Shown here piece after piece: positions 24,639 through 31,606 of a stretch of 64,000 nt of DNA (the first letter of the stretch is position 1; every line of letters starts with the position of its first letter). Position numbers and translations under genes: made by a program. The stretch comes from Amycolatopsis lexingtonensis (GTDB lineage Bacteria > Actinomycetota > Actinomycetes > Mycobacteriales > Pseudonocardiaceae). Below the pieces are notes generated by a model. It was not told the origin of the DNA. It searched no databases and saw only the letters and a program-made list of their open reading frames with translations. The stretch spans positions 2,420,501-2,484,500 of the forward strand of contig NZ_JADBEG010000001.1 of the NCBI RefSeq assembly GCF_014873755.1, written 5' to 3'.

Positions 24639-25502
24639 TCAGGACTGGTCCGGACCACTGCCGTGCCGGAGCGAATACGGCGGGGTGGCGCCGCCGAGGA
24701 GGGCTTCGGCGTCCAGGGTCGCCGCCTCGCTCCCCCGCTCCGCGAACCGCCGGGCCACCAGCGCGGCCGGGTCGTCGACGCGGTCCACGCGGCCGGACAG
24801 GAACGCCCACTCGTGCTCGTCGGACCCGAAGTACAGCACCGTGCCGAACACCTCGCGGAACCGGCGCCACGAGGCCCGCAGTGTTTCGTTGCGCCACAAC
24901 GTCGGGCAGCCCGCCTGGCAGGTCACCACCCCGCCCGGCGCCAGCACCCGCACGCAGCGGTCGAGGAAGTCCTTGCCGTACAAGCGGTTGTGCTGCGCGT
25001 CCGGGTCGTCGTTCTCGTCCGGCAGGTCGATCACGACCACGTCGTAGGTGTCGCCCCGGGCTTCGGCCGCGGCCAGGAAGGCCCAGCCGTCCTCGAAGGA
25101 CACCCGGATCGGGCCGTCGCCGCGCGCGAGGTCCGCGGAGGTGTAGCCGTAGGGCAGGTGCTCGGCGCACGCCCGCACCGCCTGCTCGTCGATGTCGACG
25201 TGCTCGACCAGCGAAGCGCCGGCGCCGACCGCCAGCTGCGAGGCGACACCCTCGCTCGACCCGATGATCAGCACGCGCCGCACCTGCTCGGCCAGCAGCA
25301 GCGCGGGCACCATCAGGGCCTCGTGGTAGACGAGCTGGCTCGCCTCGGTGCTCTGGCGCTCGCCGTCGCAAAACAGCGAAACCCCTTGCGCGGTCTTGCC
25401 GATCAGCACGTGCTGGTACGGCGTGCGCGCGTCGAACACGACGTCACCGACCTCCCACACGCGGGTGAGGCCGGGGCCGACCGGTTCGTGGATCTGGGGC
25501 AT
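24639..25502 (-). CDS. spermidine synthase-family protein
   Basis: This 287-residue protein of the SpeE family has a small N-terminal beta domain with TPYQHVLIGKT, then the Rossmann methyltransferase-like fold. That fold has VLIIGSSEGVASQLAV (the usual GGGDG is changed to GSSEG), the acidic HVDIDEQAV, and DVVVIDLPDENDDP (catalytic Asp region). It should transfer aminopropyl groups from decarboxylated AdoMet to putrescine. The altered glycine loop leaves substrate specificity open. The ATG overlaps the stop of the AdoMet decarboxylase gene by one base. Confidence 0.82.
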   Translation of the reverse strand: MPQIHEPVGPGLTRVWEVGDVVFDARTPYQHVLIGKTAQGVSLFCDGERQSTEASQLVYHEALMVPALLLAEQVRRVLIIGSSEGVASQLAVGAGASLVEHVDIDEQAVRACAEHLPYGYTSADLARGDGPIRVSFEDGWAFLAAAEARGDTYDVVVIDLPDENDDPDAQHNRLYGKDFLDRCVRVLAPGGVVTCQAGCPTLWRNETLRASWRRFREVFGTVLYFGSDEHEWAFLSGRVDRVDDPAALVARRFAERGSEAATLDAEALLGGATPPYSLRHGSGPDQS

Positions 25503-25861
25503 CAGCGTTCTCCGCGGCGCAGGACGGACAGGTGGACCGAAGCGGCGTCCAGCGACTTCGCCAGCAACCGCAGCGCGTGCTCGGGGTCGGCGCGCTCGCC
25601 GCAGGTGAACACGTCCGCGAAGAGCGAGCCGTGCTCGGGGTAGGTGTGCACGGACGCGTGCGACTCGGCGAGCAGCGCGATCACCGTGGCACCCTGCGGC
25701 GCGAACCGCTTGGCCACGATGTCGACGACCGTCGCGCCCGCCCCGGTCACCGCCGCCCGCAGCAGCTCCCCCAGCCGCGCGGGGTCGTCGAGCAGGCCCG
25801 GGTCGACGCCGTGCAGCTCGGCCAGGACGTGCCGCCCGGTGAACCGGCCGACCTCAGGCAT
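25502..25861 (-). CDS. S-adenosylmethionine decarboxylase (short prokaryotic type)
   Basis: This 119-residue proenzyme of the SpeD/SpeH class has the self-cleavage motif LLAESHASVHTYPE. Cleavage between Glu66 and Ser67 would create the pyruvoyl group. The conserved His in SHAS and the Cys in VFTCGE needed for catalysis are present. The product, decarboxylated AdoMet, is the substrate of the following synthase. The start codon lies 8 bp inside the upstream decarboxylase gene, so the three genes are translationally coupled. Confidence 0.92.
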   Translation of the reverse strand: MPEVGRFTGRHVLAELHGVDPGLLDDPARLGELLRAAVTGAGATVVDIVAKRFAPQGATVIALLAESHASVHTYPEHGSLFADVFTCGERADPEHALRLLAKSLDAASVHLSVLRRGER

Positions 25862-26996
25862 CCCCCCACCTCCCGATGCAGTACGTGCGCAGCGGCTCGA
25901 TCCCGTTGAAGCCGACCGACGCGTAGCTCGCGGTGTAGGCCCCGGTGCCCGGCAGCTCGAGCCGGTCTCCGGTCCGCAGTCGCAGCGGCAGTTCGTAGGG
26001 CGTCCGCTGGTAGAGCACGTCGTCGCCGTCGCAGGTCGGCCCGGCGAGCACCACCGGGCCGCTCGGGCCGCCGGGCGGGTCCACCGGCTCGAACCGGTAG
26101 GCGATCGCCTCGTTCTCGGCCTCGGCGAGGCCGTTGTAGCGGCCGATGTCGAGGTACACCCAGCGCCGCCCGCCCCGGTGCGCGACGAGCACGACCTCGG
26201 TCCGCAGCAGGCCCGCGTCCGCGACGAGCACCCGGCCCGGCTCCAGCAGCAGCTCGGGCCGCTCCCCGGGGAAGTGCGACTCGAGGGCCGACGCGATCGT
26301 CGCCGCGTACGCGTCCAGCGACGGCACGCCGGCCCGGTGCGCGGTCGCGAACCCGCCGCCGAGGTTCAGCCGCGTCATCGCGACGCCCTGTGCCGTGGCC
26401 TCGGCGAACAGCTTCGCCGCCGTGGCGATGCCGATCTCCCACGCGGCGACGGCCGGCTGCTGCGAACCGACGTGGAACGCGATACCGGGCCGGAGCCCGA
26501 GCGCGGCGGCACGCAGCACCAGGTCCAGGGCCTCGGCCGGCTCGCAGCCGAACTTCCGGCCGAACGGCGTCACCGAGTCGGGCCCGTCGAGCACGACGCG
26601 GATCGACACGGCCGAGCCGGGCGCGTGCCGTCCCAGGTGGTCGACGTCGTCCGCCGCGTCCGAAGTGAACTCCCGGACCCCGCGTTCGAAGGCGAACGCG
26701 ATGTCGCGCGGCTTCTTGATCGGGTTGCCGTAGGCGATGTCCGCCGGGACGGCGCCGCGCTCCAGGCACAGCGCCAGCTCGCCGGGACCGGCCACGTCGA
26801 AGCCGATCCCGGCCGCCACCAGCGCGTCGAGCACCGGCGGCGCCGGGTTGGCCTTGACCGCGTACCGGATCAGCGCGCCGGGGAAGGCCGAGCGGACCTC
26901 CCGCGCCCGGGCGGCGACGACGTCGGTGTCGACGACCAGGCACGGGGTCGGCGGGTCCTGCTCGGCCAGGAACCGGCGGATGGGGTCGGCGCACAC
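25854..26996 (-). CDS. ornithine/diaminopimelate-type PLP decarboxylase (group IV)
   Basis: This 380-residue fold-type III PLP enzyme has the PLP lysine Lys48 in RYAVKANP. Further motifs are DVAGPGEL, HVGSQ, LNLGGGFAT (phosphate loop), EPGRVLVADAG and the C-terminal PTCDGDD (catalytic Cys and substrate Asp), as in ornithine decarboxylase and not diaminopimelate decarboxylase. It is the first gene of a three-gene polyamine operon, so putrescine formation is the likely role. It starts 22 bp after the convergently positioned glutaminase gene ends on the same strand, so read-through is possible. Confidence 0.88.
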   Translation of the reverse strand: MCADPIRRFLAEQDPPTPCLVVDTDVVAARAREVRSAFPGALIRYAVKANPAPPVLDALVAAGIGFDVAGPGELALCLERGAVPADIAYGNPIKKPRDIAFAFERGVREFTSDAADDVDHLGRHAPGSAVSIRVVLDGPDSVTPFGRKFGCEPAEALDLVLRAAALGLRPGIAFHVGSQQPAVAAWEIGIATAAKLFAEATAQGVAMTRLNLGGGFATAHRAGVPSLDAYAATIASALESHFPGERPELLLEPGRVLVADAGLLRTEVVLVAHRGGRRWVYLDIGRYNGLAEAENEAIAYRFEPVDPPGGPSGPVVLAGPTCDGDDVLYQRTPYELPLRLRTGDRLELPGTGAYTASYASVGFNGIEPLRTYCIGRWGDA

Positions 26997-27018
26997 GGCG
27001 CCAGTGTCGCAAACGGCG

Positions 27019-29562
27019 TCAGACGAACCGCCACAGGTGGTCCGGAGTCCCGTTGTCGGCCCACTGGGTCACCTGGGCGCCGTCCGCCGTGGACTGCTGG
27101 TCGACCGCCATGACCTTGCCGCTGCGGACGTTGACGAGCTTCGACCACCCGCCGCCGGCGTCGACGATCCGCCAGTCGTGGTCCGGGGTGCCGTTGTCCT
27201 GGAACTGCTGGACGTGGGCGCCGTCGTCGAGGCTCTGGTCGTGCACCGCGAGCACCTTGCCGCTGTTGCGGTTGACGATCCTGACCGTGCCGTCGCCGTT
27301 GTCGACCACGGCCCAGAGGTGGTCGGCGGTGCCGTTGTCCGTCCACTGCGTGACTTCGGCGGTGTCGGCCAGCGACATGTTCGACACGGCGAGCACCTTG
27401 CCCGACCGCTGGTTCTGCAGCTTCCGCCAGACCGTGGTCGACGCCGCCGGGCGCGTCAGCAGGGCCAGGTAGCCGCCGGCGACCGGGCGGGCCTGGAAGC
27501 CGCGCTGGGTGGCGTCGGCGACGACGTACCAGTCACTGAACGGCACCCGCTGCGGCGTGGTGTTCGCGTAGCTGTAGACGCCTTCGACCAGCGTGTTCCG
27601 GATGTTCGGCTGGTCGGTCAGCCAGGCCGCGGTCCACAGTTCCCAGTCGGCCTTCGTGTAGTTGTTGCGCGGGTCCAGCAGGACGCCGTGGGCGCCCGCG
27701 CGGCCCTGATACCAGGCGGCTTCCTGCGCCGCGACGCCGAGCGGGACGAGGTCGAGGCCGAGCACGCGGTCGGCGAAGCCGTTGTACTTCAAGCTCCACG
27801 TGCCGGGCTGGTCGTAGGCGAGCTTGAGGTGCTGGCCGTCCTCGGCGAGCGTCACCCACTGGCTGATGTAGCTCCGCGACGTCGAGCGGTACCGCTGGAC
27901 ATCGGCGGTGTTGCCGGCCGCGGCCGCGATGACGCCCATCGCGCCGACGCCGATGATGCCCTTGAGCGCGAGGTTGGCGCTGTGCGCGATGAACCCGGTG
28001 AAGTCGTCGGTCTGGTTCTGGAAGCCGGGGTCCAGGGTGTTGCCGATCAGGTACTCGGCCCACTGCCGCAGGATCCGGTAGTGGGTGTTCGCGAAGGCGA
28101 CGGCGTCGGCCGACGGGAGCCGCTGCACGAGCGCGGCCGCCATGATCAGCATGTTGGCCGACTCCTCGACCGGCATGCTCTCCTCGTTGCCGTCGTTGTG
28201 CCCGGTCGCGTCCGGGTAGTGGGTGCCGAGGTCGTGCTCGGCGAACTGCATCGGCCAGCCGCCGCGCTCGGCGTAGTCGAGCAGCGGTTCCAGGATCAGC
28301 CGCAGGTACGCCGGGGAAAGGTAGAGGTAGGCCGGGAAAGCCGGGTACGTGACGTCCACTGTGGACATGTTGCCGTTGGAGGAGATCTCCTTCAGGAAGC
28401 CCCACGGCGCGCCACCGCGGTCGACCAGTTCGGTGCCGCCGAAGGCTTGCCGCAGCGCCAGCGCGCAGATCCCGGCGTAGTGCTCACCGGTGCTCCCGCC
28501 ACCCGCCGCGGCGACGGCGTCGTCGTGCAGCCGCTGGTCGATCGCGGTCGCGGCGGCCAGCGCGCTCGCGTAGTCGTTGCCGAACCAGACGGCCATGTCC
28601 GGCCAGCTGCCCCAGTAGTGCGTCCACCAGGGGTTGAGCGCGGTGCCGAGGTACCGGACGGCGGGCGTGCGGACGTGCCCGATCGAGAGCGTGAATGGGG
28701 TCGAGGAGCCGCCGGCCGGGATCGTGCCGAGGTTCTTGTTGAACGCGAGGACCGGCCAGCGGTCGCTGATCGCGCGAGGCTGGGCGGTGTCGCTGGTGTT
28801 GTCCAGGACGCCCTGCCCCGCCGAGGCGGCGCGCACGACGGTGTCCTGCCCGATCTGCCAGCTGGTCCCCGACGTCGGTGCGGCGAGCACGAGCCGGCCC
28901 CAGCTGGCCTGGTCGCCGTTCTCCTGGAGGACGCCCGGGGTCGCCGGGGTGCAGCTGAGCAGCGTGTAGCCGCCGGACTGCTGCTGCGTCCAGGTGACCG
29001 GGGTCGAGGTGTCGCCGTGCACCCACTCGGCGGAGGTGTCGAAGTGCAGGTCGACGGCGTGCGCCCGCCCGTCGACGGCGGTGGCCTGGATGGTCACGTA
29101 GCCGAAGGGCACGCACTGGCGCTGCAGGTTCGCCGGGTCGACCGGCGAGAAGAAGGTGACGGTGAGGTTCACGCCCCCGCCGGCGAGGACGTACGTCGAG
29201 CGGGTGCCGGTGACCCGCAGGCTGACCTGCGTCATCGGGGTGAGCGCGGGCCCGGACGGCAGGGCGGGCGAGCCGGCGAAGACGTAGGCGGCGCCGTCGA
29301 TGCGGGCGAGGCCGCACAGGGCGGTGATGTGGCCGGTCCAGAAGCTCGACCAGGTGCCGGCGAGGTTGTCGGCGGGCTGCCAGGTGGAGAGGTAGGGCGA
29401 CCGGACGATGAGCGGAGTGGCGGGCGGCCGAATCGGGCTGAAGCTCCCAGCGGCGGCGGCCATCCCAGGCAACCAGAGCGCGGCCGCCACGGCGGCGGCC
29501 GTTCCCCCGGCGAGCCGGATCAGGTCGCGACGGGTGAGGTGAGCACGTGCAGGCGAGGACAT
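27019..29562 (-). CDS. Tat-exported GtaA-type glutaminase-like enzyme with ricin-type repeats
   Basis: This 847-residue protein begins with a twin-arginine signal (LTRRDLIRLAGG). The central 650 residues have the DUF5127/DUF4965/GtaA layout: a beta N-terminal domain, then an alpha/alpha barrel with YNGFADRVLGLDL and NYTKADWELWTAAWL, which is close to fungal glutaminase A. The final 135 residues are three ricin-type (CBM13-like) repeats, each with SGKVLAV-type and NGTxDHxW segments. A role in degrading extracellular polymer or amide substrates is inferred. ATG 29562 follows AAGGGG by 7 nt; upstream is a LacI-like operator. Confidence 0.83.
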   Translation of the reverse strand: MSSPARAHLTRRDLIRLAGGTAAAVAAALWLPGMAAAAGSFSPIRPPATPLIVRSPYLSTWQPADNLAGTWSSFWTGHITALCGLARIDGAAYVFAGSPALPSGPALTPMTQVSLRVTGTRSTYVLAGGGVNLTVTFFSPVDPANLQRQCVPFGYVTIQATAVDGRAHAVDLHFDTSAEWVHGDTSTPVTWTQQQSGGYTLLSCTPATPGVLQENGDQASWGRLVLAAPTSGTSWQIGQDTVVRAASAGQGVLDNTSDTAQPRAISDRWPVLAFNKNLGTIPAGGSSTPFTLSIGHVRTPAVRYLGTALNPWWTHYWGSWPDMAVWFGNDYASALAAATAIDQRLHDDAVAAAGGGSTGEHYAGICALALRQAFGGTELVDRGGAPWGFLKEISSNGNMSTVDVTYPAFPAYLYLSPAYLRLILEPLLDYAERGGWPMQFAEHDLGTHYPDATGHNDGNEESMPVEESANMLIMAAALVQRLPSADAVAFANTHYRILRQWAEYLIGNTLDPGFQNQTDDFTGFIAHSANLALKGIIGVGAMGVIAAAAGNTADVQRYRSTSRSYISQWVTLAEDGQHLKLAYDQPGTWSLKYNGFADRVLGLDLVPLGVAAQEAAWYQGRAGAHGVLLDPRNNYTKADWELWTAAWLTDQPNIRNTLVEGVYSYANTTPQRVPFSDWYVVADATQRGFQARPVAGGYLALLTRPAASTTVWRKLQNQRSGKVLAVSNMSLADTAEVTQWTDNGTADHLWAVVDNGDGTVRIVNRNSGKVLAVHDQSLDDGAHVQQFQDNGTPDHDWRIVDAGGGWSKLVNVRSGKVMAVDQQSTADGAQVTQWADNGTPDHLWRFV

Positions 29563-29603
29563 CGGTGACCCCTTCGACGGCGTGCGAACAGCGCGGACCA
29601 ACT

Positions 29604-29630
29604 TTTACATCGTTGATACAACGTTGTAAA
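29604..29630. promoter_or_regulatory. LacI-type operator upstream of the glutaminase-like gene
   Basis: TTTACATCGTTG and CAACGTTGTAAA are inverted copies with one mismatch around ATA. Inside the right arm TACAACGTTGTA (29617-29628) is itself a perfect 12-bp dyad with a central CG step, typical of LacI-family sites. It is 42 bp upstream of the start codon. The regulator is not in this window. Confidence 0.6.
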
Positions 29631-29773
29631 TCCGCCGAAGGTCGGCCGCAGTGGGGGCGGTGGACCACTGGGGCCGCAGGTCCGGTGCCAATTCGAGCGG
29701 TGCGGGCCCGGATGGGGCCGCAATGACCCCGGGCTGGTCTCCGGAGTTCTGCACTTGGGCCGCGCCAGCGCCC

Positions 29774-30555
29774 GAGAGCACCACTCTCGGGCAACATTGG
29801 CCACGGAGAGCACTGCTCTCGAACAACTTCCACTACGGAGAGCGCTGCTCTCGGCCAGCACTAACCACAGAGAGCACCGCCCTCAGGCGAGATCGACTTC
29901 GAAGGCGCCGCTCTCGGCCAGCTTCGGCCACAAAGAGCACCGCTCTCAGTCACCTTTGCCTGCAGAGAGCACCGCTCTCAGTCGCCGTTACTTGCGGGGA
30001 GCACCGCCCTCGGTCGGCGTCGTTCGCAGAGAACACCGCTCCCAGCGAGCGTTACCTCCGGAGAGCACCGCTCTCGGGCGACGCCAACCGCCGAGAGCAC
30101 TGCTCTCGAGCGAATCCTGCCGCGGAGAGCACTTCCCTCAGACAGCTTTGGTTGTGGAGAGCACCGCTCTCACTCGGCTTTGATAGCGGAGAGCGCTGCT
30201 CTTATTCCGCGCCGGGCCCCGGAGAACACCACTGGCAGGCGAGCGGTTCTCGGTTCAGGCCGGCCACGGGTAGCACTGCTGGCCGAGCACGCCAATCACG
30301 GAGAGCGCCGCTCTCGGACCACACCCCTCGCGAAGAGCACTACTCTCTGCCCTCTGCAAGACCTGAAGAGCACCGCCGTCAGGCGTGCCGATCTCCGGCC
30401 AGGCCGGCCACAGGCAGCACTGCTCGCTGAGCTTGCCGGTCACGGAGAGCACCGCTCTCGAGCCGCGCCAGCCGTGGAGAGCACCGCTCTCGGGTCACGC
30501 CAACCGCCGAGAGCACCGCTCTTGCACGAATCCTGTCGCGGAGAGCACTGCTCTC
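29774..30555. repeat. array of about 24 short dyads at a 32-bp period
   Basis: The unit is a 15-bp dyad, consensus GAGAGCACCGCTCTC (arms GAGAGC/GCTCTC). Copies begin at 29774, 29806, 29838, 29870, 29901, 29933, 29965, 29997, 30029, 30061, 30093, 30125, 30157, 30189, 30222, 30269, 30301, 30333, 30366, 30413, 30445, 30477, 30509 and 30541. Steps are 31-33 bp except two of 47. About ten copies have perfect arms; others carry one to four changes. The 17-bp spacers are semi-conserved. The segments 30222-30300 and 30366-30444 are similar, indicating a 144-bp higher-order duplication. Confidence 0.9.
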
Positions 30556-30646
30556 GAACCGCGTCAGTCGCAGGTTGGCCTCGCTCGCTGGCCGCTCGGC
30601 GCAGGCAGGCTTCGGGCGCTGCCAACCGCAAGCCGGCAGCGTGGTC

Positions 30647-31123
30647 TCAAGCCGTGCGCGAGGGGCGGTCCGACGGCGGCCACACGTACGGCAAGTCCGG
30701 CGCCACGTCCGGGAACCGCGCACGGTAATGATCGGGGTCCTTCCGCACCAGAGCAGACTGGTGACTGCAGTGCACAGCTTCATCACCCAGCCACGGCGGC
30801 AGCTCATCGGCAACCGCCAACTCGGCCTGCGTCCGAACCACCGCACCGCCGAGCGACTGCCGGTACTCGTCGGCCAGCTTCACCGCGCACGTGTCGGCCG
30901 CCCCCAGAGCGCACCACACCGCGCAGACCTCGAAGCCGTAGCGGGTCAGGGCCTCCTCGTAGCCGGTCCACATCTTCGCCGCGGGATGGTGACGCCAGCC
31001 GTAGCCCGGCACGACGAGCGCGCGCAGCACCTGAAGGGCCTCGACGCGCTGTTTGCCGAGCCGGCGCCGGTCGAGTGTGCGGGCGCTGGCCGTGAAGTCG
31101 GCGCAGGGCAGGAAGGTCTGCAT
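30647..31123 (-). CDS. MSMEG_6728-like protein (pyrimidine-dimer DNA glycosylase-type fold)
   Basis: This 158-residue protein matches the actinobacterial MSMEG_6728 family. It begins MQTFLPCADFTASARTLDRRRLGKQRVEALQ (catalytic-like early segment), followed by GYGWRHHPAAKMWTGYEEAL and the late CHQSALVRKDP region, all typical of this family. The family has been compared to T4 endonuclease V-type enzymes, but activity is unproven. ATG 31123 starts the conserved part although no good ribosome site is visible. It lies 76 bp downstream of the DUF1883 gene on the same strand, after a strong terminator. Confidence 0.8.
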   Translation of the reverse strand: MQTFLPCADFTASARTLDRRRLGKQRVEALQVLRALVVPGYGWRHHPAAKMWTGYEEALTRYGFEVCAVWCALGAADTCAVKLADEYRQSLGGAVVRTQAELAVADELPPWLGDEAVHCSHQSALVRKDPDHYRARFPDVAPDLPYVWPPSDRPSRTA

Positions 31124-31161
31124 CGAAGGCGGGTTACCCCGTCGCCGGGCGGCCACACCTG

Positions 31162-31195
31162 TGTCCCTCCGCGGCCCGAAGGCCGCGGAGGGACA
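31162..31195 (-). terminator. terminator after the DUF1883 gene
   Basis: A 15-bp perfect stem (31162-31176 and 31181-31195) carries loop TTCG on the minus strand, a stable tetraloop. It begins 4 bp after the stop codon at 31199. Confidence 0.85.
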
Positions 31196-31198
31196 AGA

Positions 31199-31504
31199 TC
31201 ACCGCCGACCGGTGCGTCCCCTGGCCGCCGCGGCCGGTTCCGGCTCGACGCTCACCCGGGGGCGGAGGGGCAGGTTTTCCAGCCCCTCGACGTCGAGCAC
31301 GAGGAACCAGTGCGCGTTGGCCGGGATGTGGATCTTGAACATCGGTGCGGTGGCCACCCCGCCGTGCATCCGGTAGTACTGCCGGCGCCGGTATGCCTGG
31401 AAGTTGACCTCCGTCAGGAGCCTGACGTTGGCCATCGCGTCCAGGCGGACGGTGACCACCGCGTCTCTTCGCACTTTCCCGAGGTCGAACACGTTCGCTT
31501 CCAT
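31199..31504 (-). CDS. DUF1883-family protein
   Basis: This 101-residue protein shows the DUF1883 pattern ANVRLLTEVNFQAYRRRQYYRMHGG, followed by PMFKIHIPANAHWFLVLDVEG. Members are small beta-rich proteins of unknown function, sometimes attached to TIR or other conflict domains. Here the domain stands alone with a short basic tail. ATG 31504 follows GAGGG by 5 nt, so the longer open frame is rejected. It is followed by a terminator, so it is monocistronic. Confidence 0.85.
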   Translation of the reverse strand: MEANVFDLGKVRRDAVVTVRLDAMANVRLLTEVNFQAYRRRQYYRMHGGVATAPMFKIHIPANAHWFLVLDVEGLENLPLRPRVSVEPEPAAAARGRTGRR

Positions 31505-31606
31505 TACGTCCCTCTTCCACGCGTGGTTGATCGGTTCGAGTTCTGGTCGCGGGCAGCGCGGAACACGCCGCGGGAGCACACGACGGAGCGGAAGATCGGG
31601 ACGGGT

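Larger units (their letters stand above)
29563..30646. other. 1.08-kb non-coding region with LacI operator and 32-bp-period dyad array
   Basis: No gene was accepted in this stretch. It holds the glutaminase promoter side with the LacI-like operator (29604-29630), an unremarkable GC-rich segment (29631-29773), and the 24-copy dyad array (29774-30555). A short spacer follows up to the stop of the gene at 30647. ORFs here have a 32-residue protein periodicity that only reflects three 32-bp repeats. Confidence 0.75.

Noticed and set aside
29774..30555. CRISPR array
   Set aside because: Repeats are only 15 bp, spacers are 17 bp and semi-conserved, repeats vary, and no cas genes are nearby.
29651..30728. 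Long ORFs in the dyad array with a repeating protein pattern
   Set aside because: The 32-residue protein periodicity comes from three 32-bp units per reading cycle. All frames show it, there is no ribosome site or domain, and the dyad and not the codon is conserved.
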